The notes under the pieces are model-generated. The model worked only from the letters and a program-made list of their open reading frames with translations. It made no database searches and was not told where the DNA came from. From assembly GCA_030039695.1 (NCBI GenBank), contig JASHVB010000707.1:1-9955 (forward strand): a stretch of 9,955 nt of DNA. Reading direction: 5' to 3'. Position numbers and translations under genes: made by a program. Every line of letters begins with the position of its first letter. Position 1 is the stretch's first letter. The DNA comes from Acetobacteraceae bacterium. Lineage in GTDB: Bacteria > Pseudomonadota > Alphaproteobacteria > Acetobacterales > Acetobacteraceae. Of this stretch, positions 6,368 to 9,955 are shown one piece after another.

Positions 6368-6709
6368 ATTTAACCCAGCCGCCTCGCTAGCGCCTGCCAG
6401 GCACTGCCTCGATGGGTTGGGATCCACGGCGGCCACGGCGTCCTGTAGCGCGACCCTGGCGAGCCGGGATGCAGAAAGTGGCAGTAGTTACCGCAGTTCG
6501 TTTCATCGGCTCGGCACGTGCCAACCTCCCTCCCACATCATACGGCATGTCGAGCAAGTCGCTCGTCGTTGTCACAGCACGAAAGCCGCGGCCGCGCACC
6601 GTTAGCACTCGGCCCAAGTTAACCGGATTGCCGACCACCGTTCGCGCGAGACATCCCACATGGCGGCAGGTGCAAATGAAACCGGCTGAGACGGAAAGCT
6701 GAAAGCTTG
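6368..6709. other. 340-bp stretch without a confident gene
   Basis: Overlapping frames are open on both strands. A plus-strand frame from ATG 6470 (MQKVAVVTAVRFIGSARANL) and the minus-strand frame ending at 6387 (containing VLTVRGRGFRAVTTTSDLLD) each look partly protein-like, but neither has a good ribosome site or a family I recognise, and they are antisense to each other. No hairpin terminator is evident after the efflux gene. Confidence 0.35.
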
Positions 6710-6925
6710 CCCGGCTATGAGCCTAGCCGGCGCCGCACGGCTCCCACGGACGGCGCAACGCACCCGCCACGACACCTCGGCCGCAGCCCGATGCCTGCCT
6801 TATACGGCCACCCGGTCGCGACTCAGCAGGTGGCGCTTGCTGGCGCATCCGGCGTGGCGGCAGTCCAAGATCAGCACCGCGCCATCCAACTCGGCGAGCG
6901 CGATCGGGGTGCCGGGTTGGTGGGT
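6710..6925 (-). pseudogene. Remnant of another small Cys-containing protein
   Basis: A minus-strand frame without a start reads HQPGTPIALAELDGAVLILD, CRHAGCASKRHLLSRDRVAV, then an in-frame TAA (6802-6800). It continues in the same frame with AAAEVSWRVRCAVRGSRAAP and ARLIAGQ. The first half has C-R-H-A-G-C (C-x4-C). The second half ('W-R-V-R-C-A-x-R-G-S-R-A-A-x-A-R-L-I-A-G-Q') resembles the closing part of small alphaproteobacterial Cys-pair proteins, where a second Cys would be expected in place of the Arg of RG. The lost start, the nonsense codon and the missing cysteine together suggest a decayed gene. The role of such proteins is unknown. The call rests on motif resemblance. Confidence 0.4.
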
Positions 6926-7309
6926 TCGCGGCGATGCAGGCGGTCAGCACACAGGGGTGCCATGCGAGGGTAAGGGAATGCCTCGGCAGGAGACCGAAAT
7001 TGAAATGGCGGGGCGGCACAATGCGCGTGTCGAGAGCCGCATTCCACGGCAAGAACAGATCGTCCATGCGTAAATGCCCGGGCTGGCACAAAGCAACCAG
7101 GCGAGTGCCGACCCGTGCCCGACGTTGCGCCCGAGCAAGCAGGCCTTCGTCAGACATACTGGCAGGGAGCCGAGGACAAACCGCTGCGACTGGAACAACA
7201 TGGCACACCGCGACAGGAACTGCACGTTGAGGCTAGATAATCGGACGTTAACGCCTGCGACGGCGGGCCTGTAAGATTGGCGCCGCGAGAAAATGGAGGC
7301 GAGGGGCCG
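6926..7309. other. 380-bp stretch upstream of the hydrolase
   Basis: No confident gene. A minus-strand frame from ATG 7157 (MSDEGLLARAQRRARVGTRL, then HLRMDDLFLPWNAALDTRIV) is the most protein-like reading and could be an upstream part of the decayed Cys-protein locus, but it has no recognisable motif and drifts into Arg/Pro-rich sequence. The hydrolase ribosome site lies at 7295-7306. No clear promoter is seen. Confidence 0.35.
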
Positions 7310-8182
7310 ATGTCACAGCCTTCGGCAGAGCCCGACCGAACTCCGGGCGAACTACGTGCGCTGCGCAGCTTCGACGGTGCGCGCCTGGAGTATGAGGTCG
7401 CCGGCACCGGCCCGCCCTTGATCATGCTGCACGGCTTGCTGGCCGGCAGGCAGACATTTTCTCGGCAACGCGGCGCGCTGGCAAGGCAGCGCCGGTTGCT
7501 GATGCTGAGTGCGCGCGGCCACGACGGCAGCGAGGCGCTGCTGCCCGCCGGCTACGGTGTCGGCAACAGCGACGTGGACGATCTGTGCGTGCTGCTGGCG
7601 GCGGAGCAAGTGGAACGCTGCGATCTGATCGGGCATTCATCGGGCGCGGCAACCGCATTCGTGTTCACGCTGCGCTATCCGCTGCGTGTGCGAAGATTGG
7701 TGCTGATTGAGCCGGCCTTGCTCGGCTTGCTATCGCCGGAAGACCGCTCGCCGATCGTCGCCGACTTGATGGCGGTGGCGGCCACGGCAGAGGCGGAGGG
7801 ACCGCAGGCGGCCTTGCGTGCCATGTTGGATTTGGCCGGGGGCGAGCCGTGGCACCGGCTCGACGCCGAGACCCAGGCAAGAAGGGCGGCGGCCATTGCG
7901 CCCGTCGCTCCCGTGGTCGGCGCGCACATGCGCGGATTGTGTGATCTGTCTATCCCTGCGGCCGACGTGCTCGGCTTGCCCGTGCCCACGTTGCTTCTAT
8001 ACGGAGAGAACACCTTTCCGTTTCATGCCGCGATTGCTGCGCGCTTCCGGGAGTTGCGGCCGGACCTGCGGGTGCTGACTCTGGCAAGCGCCGGCCACAA
8101 CGTGCATCGCGACCAAGCGGAAGTCGTCAATGCCGAGATCGCCGCGTTCCTCGCAGATGGTGGCAGCGCGCGCGGAGCATAA
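7310..8182 (+). CDS. Alpha/beta hydrolase (290 aa)
   Basis: This is an intact alpha/beta-hydrolase-fold enzyme of normal length. ATG 7310 is chosen because GGAGG (7295-7299) and GAGGGG (7301-7306) lie just upstream; TTG 7277 would add 11 unlikely residues. In this numbering the oxyanion motif is LIMLHGLLAG (H41-G42). The nucleophile elbow LIGHSSGAA gives G-x-S-x-G with S110. The catalytic His is H263 in SAGHNVH near the C-terminus. The usual acid after strand 7 is not in its standard place: the segment LLLYGENTFPF has T235 where Asp is expected. E134 in LVLIEPAL after strand 6, or E233, may serve instead. No signal peptide is present, so it is cytoplasmic. The substrate is not predictable; ester, lactone or C-C bond hydrolases share this fold. 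It stands alone, with no operon partner, and faces the intron remnant convergently. Confidence 0.85.
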   Translation: MSQPSAEPDRTPGELRALRSFDGARLEYEVAGTGPPLIMLHGLLAGRQTFSRQRGALARQRRLLMLSARGHDGSEALLPAGYGVGNSDVDDLCVLLAAEQVERCDLIGHSSGAATAFVFTLRYPLRVRRLVLIEPALLGLLSPEDRSPIVADLMAVAATAEAEGPQAALRAMLDLAGGEPWHRLDAETQARRAAAIAPVAPVVGAHMRGLCDLSIPAADVLGLPVPTLLLYGENTFPFHAAIAARFRELRPDLRVLTLASAGHNVHRDQAEVVNAEIAAFLADGGSARGA

Positions 8183-8185
8183 CGC

Positions 8186-8206
8186 CTGAGCAAGCCTCTT
8201 GCTCGG
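8186..8206. terminator. Tight hairpin after the hydrolase stop
   Basis: GAGCAAG (8188-8194) and CTTGCTC (8198-8204) pair perfectly over a 3-nt loop, and T8187-G8205 and C8186-G8206 extend the stem. It begins four bases after the hydrolase stop and lies where the reverse transcriptase homology ends. No U-tract follows on either strand, so termination is possible but unproven. Confidence 0.35.
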
Positions 8207-8915
8207 TCCGCCAGTGCACCAGCCTCTCATCCGAATACCGGCGCCGTGGTGGGAGGCCCGGGCATGTCCGTTTCATCCAGAGATCGAATGCGTAGTGCAT
8301 GAACTGACTTGAAAGAATTGGCCTCATTACGACCCCTTGCAGGGTACCGCGCGTTCGCCCGATCTTCTTCCCATCTTGCTTCATGGGTGTTGTCAGCCAT
8401 CTCTTGATCTCGAGCCGCGCCCATTCGCACGTCACATCTTACTGCCTTGAGCGAAAGATCGCGCGGGATGTTGTCGAACAGACCTGTTGTATCAAACTCG
8501 AAAACCCAATCATACCGCCAGCATCGCTTGCGCGTGACATCCACCGCATCCAGTGCCGATTTCCGCAGCCTGTGGCTATAGGAGCCTGACAGGAAGGCTT
8601 GATCAAGCTCCGGCTCGATGAACCGCTTAACCAACATCTGCACGATTTCATCGCCCACGGCAGGCACCCCAAGATCCTCTGGCCCCCGCTCTTCTTCGGA
8701 ATGGGGATAACGAGGACCGGCGGTAGAAAGTAGCTTCCCGGACTGATCCTGTTCAAGGTCCTGTAGAGTTTCCCTTTGACGTCGGCTTCGAACTGCTCGA
8801 TCGTCTGCCCATCCGCGCCGGCCGCACCACCATTGGATTTGACCTCTCTGTGCGCCTCGTACACTTGCCACTTCTTGATCACGAAGGGCTTGCTTGTCAC
8901 ATCTGTCGTCGTCAT
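8195..8915 (-). pseudogene. Group II intron reverse transcriptase, truncated and frameshifted
   Basis: ATG 8915-8913 follows GGAAACAGG. The N-terminus (MTTTDVTSKPFVIKKWQVYE, then SNGGAAGADGQTIEQFE and PPVLVIPIPKKSGGQRILG) is typical of LtrA-type intron-encoded proteins. One G is missing from a G-run near 8667-8670. The next frame gives VPAVGDEIVQMLVKRFIEPE, KRCWRYDWVFEFDTTGLFDN and LKAVR. Near 8430 the frame shifts back and continues TCEWARLEIKRWLTTPMKQD, RTRGTLQGVVMRPILSSQFM and RRRYSDERLVHWRTEQEA. Catalytic motifs are damaged: TPQGG has become TLQGV, and YADD has become YSDE (8237-8226). Homology ends near 8195, so the last fingers-palm part, thumb, maturase and endonuclease domains and RNA domains V-VI are gone. 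It cannot support splicing or mobility. Confidence 0.88.
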
Positions 8916-9010
8916 CCTGTTTCCAGTTGCTTCGATACCTGCGACCACCGGACTCGGCCCCTCGCTCCGGCGGTATTACAGGACCTTCACCGCCGAACCA
9001 TCAGCCTCGT
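8916..9010 (-). mobile_element. Probable group II intron RNA remnant upstream of the RT
   Basis: The minus-strand sequence just before the RT start looks like intron RNA rather than host DNA. A perfect 7-bp stem (8968-8974 with 8989-8995, 14-nt loop containing GAAGGTCCTGTA) is followed by GGAGCGAGGGGCCGAG-type purine-rich sequence, as in the part of bacterial group II introns leading into the ORF in domain IV. No GTGCG 5' intron boundary is found before the regulator gene begins, so domains I-III appear lost. The extent is approximate. Confidence 0.4.
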
Positions 9011-9032
9011 ATAATGCCAAGACGGGATTACA

Positions 9033-9062
9033 TTGAAGCATTTGCAGCAGAACCGCTATTCT
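9033..9062 (+). promoter_or_regulatory. Candidate sigma-70-type promoter for the regulator
   Basis: TTGAAG (9033-9038) and TATTCT (9057-9062) are separated by 18 bases. They lie about 65 bases before an ATG with a strong ribosome site (9128) and about 130 bases before the TTG start of the regulator, in locally A/T-richer sequence. Matches are imperfect, so this is a candidate only. Confidence 0.35.
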
Positions 9063-9127
9063 GTTGTCGAGATGTCGTTGTCACTTTCGATGCGTTTCAT
9101 CGCTTCCTTTCATCATCGGAGGCTAAT

Positions 9128-9142
9128 ATGACCCGCTGTTGA
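9128..9142 (+). other. Mini-ORF (MTRC) with strong ribosome site, in frame with the regulator
   Basis: GGAGG (9118-9122), five bases, ATG ACC CGC TGT and TGA (9140-9142). The frame is the same as that of the regulator starting at 9194, and no other stop intervenes. It is either a leader peptide or the original start of the regulator cut off by a nonsense TGA. Confidence 0.45.
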
Positions 9143-9193
9143 CGTTGCGATGAACCACATGGTCAATTTCGCGGCGAGCCGAGAGAGGTCACA

Positions 9194-9955
9194 TTGCAGG
9201 CCCTCAGAGATGTCGAGGCTATCCGGCCCATTTATGCCACAGGTGAATGTGAGATTGACCTTGCGCGCCGTGAACTTCGGGTCCTTGGGTCACCCGTGCC
9301 AGTCGGTGGGAGGGCTTTTGAGATCATCGGAGTCTTAGCCGAGTCGGCTGGGGAGCTCGTCACCAAGGCCAAACTCATGAATCGCGTCTGGCCTGGTGCG
9401 GTCGTCATGGAAAATACACTGGCGGTTCATGCGGCAGCAGTCCGCAAAGCGCTCGGCCCCTACCGGAGTTTGCTCAAAACCGAATCCGGCCGCGGCTATC
9501 GCCTGCTCGGCAGTTGGACGGTTCGGCATCACGATGCGATGCGGCAGCCGACCGGTCTCGAACGAATAAGGACAGGCGGCGAATCCCCGCGGACCAACTT
9601 GCCGGCCGCGGTCACCCACCTCATTGGCCGGGCGGCGGACGCGGAGCGCCTACGCGATCTTGTTTCGGCCTACCGCGTCGTGACCCTGACAGGGCCGGGC
9701 GGCATAGGAAAAACCACACTTGGGTTGAAGGTCGCACGGCGTGTTCGTGGGGAATTCGCCGACGGCGCCTGGTTGGTCGAGTTGGCCTCGCTGTCCGATC
9801 CGAATCTGGTGCCGATGGCGGCGGCCAGTGCGCTGAGGTTGCGGGTCGGGTCGGACAATATCACGACCGAAGACGTCGCGCGCGTCATTGGGGATAAAGC
9901 GCTGCTGCTAGTCCTCGACAACTGCGAGCACTTGATCGGGGCGGTAGCGACCCTC
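9194..9955 (+). CDS. Winged-helix regulator with NTPase domain (COG3903 type), 3' end outside window
   Basis: The first 254 residues are present and uninterrupted to the window edge. TTG 9194 is chosen because AGAGG lies five bases upstream and no ATG or GTG follows the in-frame TGA at 9140. Residues about 12-106 form an OmpR/PhoB-type winged-helix DNA-binding domain: FEIIGVLAESAGELVTKAKL, then NRVWPGAVVMENTLAVHAAA, VRKAL and the wing LLKTESGRGYRLLG. After a linker, a P-loop NTPase begins: TLTGPGGIGKTTL is Walker A (K173, T174) and LLLVLDNCEH is Walker B (D242). This architecture, usually followed by TPR-like repeats in a protein of about 900 residues, is a one-component transcriptional regulator family common in alphaproteobacteria, with unknown ligands. 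Targets may lie downstream, beyond the window. Confidence 0.85.
   Translation, partial: MQALRDVEAIRPIYATGECEIDLARRELRVLGSPVPVGGRAFEIIGVLAESAGELVTKAKLMNRVWPGAVVMENTLAVHAAAVRKALGPYRSLLKTESGRGYRLLGSWTVRHHDAMRQPTGLERIRTGGESPRTNLPAAVTHLIGRAADAERLRDLVSAYRVVTLTGPGGIGKTTLGLKVARRVRGEFADGAWLVELASLSDPNLVPMAAASALRLRVGSDNITTEDVARVIGDKALLLVLDNCEHLIGAVATL

Noticed and set aside
5726..6436. 236-residue minus-strand open frame
   Set aside because: It lies antisense to the MntP-like gene and consists of hydrophilic low-complexity sequence typical of a shadow.
1..9955. tRNA, rRNA, CRISPR array or complete insertion sequence
   Set aside because: I looked for cloverleaf-like segments, spaced direct repeats and transposase motifs with terminal repeats and found none; the only mobile-element signal is the intron RT remnant.

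Overview
The window looks like high-GC alphaproteobacterial DNA. The protein families fit this (a COG3903-type winged-helix/NTPase regulator, an MntP-type exporter, and small Cys-pair and lipoprotein families typical of Rhizobiales and Acetobacteraceae), but a genus cannot be given from sequence alone. Gene density is low and broken genes are common, which is typical of an accessory or degrading region rather than a core operon block.

Layout: (1) 1-760: the 3' end of a DUF2158/YodC-like ORF (+), then a frameshifted secreted lipoprotein gene on the minus strand. (2) 760-1403: two pieces of a decayed small Cys-pair protein on the minus strand, flanking a small intact ORF of a type seen on integrative elements. 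(3) 1767-2615: an intact GIY-YIG nuclease-domain protein (+), more A/T-rich than its surroundings. (4) 2688-3290: a small minus-strand gene broken in a T-run, then a four-cysteine exported protein (+) whose stop codon lies inside a strong hairpin. (5) 3290-4030: no confident gene, but a very good minus-strand intrinsic terminator. (6) 4031-4755: a SAM-methyltransferase pseudogene (one frameshift, one nonsense codon), convergent with a pair of minus-strand ORFs separated only by an in-frame TGA. (7) 5804-6367: an intact MntP-like Mn efflux pump with a TTG start. (8) 6368-7309: no intact gene, with a second Cys-pair remnant on the minus strand. (9) 7310-8182: an intact alpha/beta hydrolase. (10) 8195-8915: a truncated, twice-frameshifted group II intron reverse transcriptase on the minus strand. 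(11) 9194 to the end: the N-terminal 254 residues of a winged-helix/NTPase regulator.

I see no coherent multi-gene operon and no convincing new biological system. The intact genes (GIY-YIG protein, four-Cys exported protein, MntP, hydrolase, regulator) look like independent single-gene units in a patchwork of remnants. The most useful observations are the recurrent single-base lesions, the orphan minus-strand terminator at about 3350-3383, the two-ORF/TGA arrangement at 4769-5182, and the ATG/TGA/TTG arrangement at the 5' end of the regulator.
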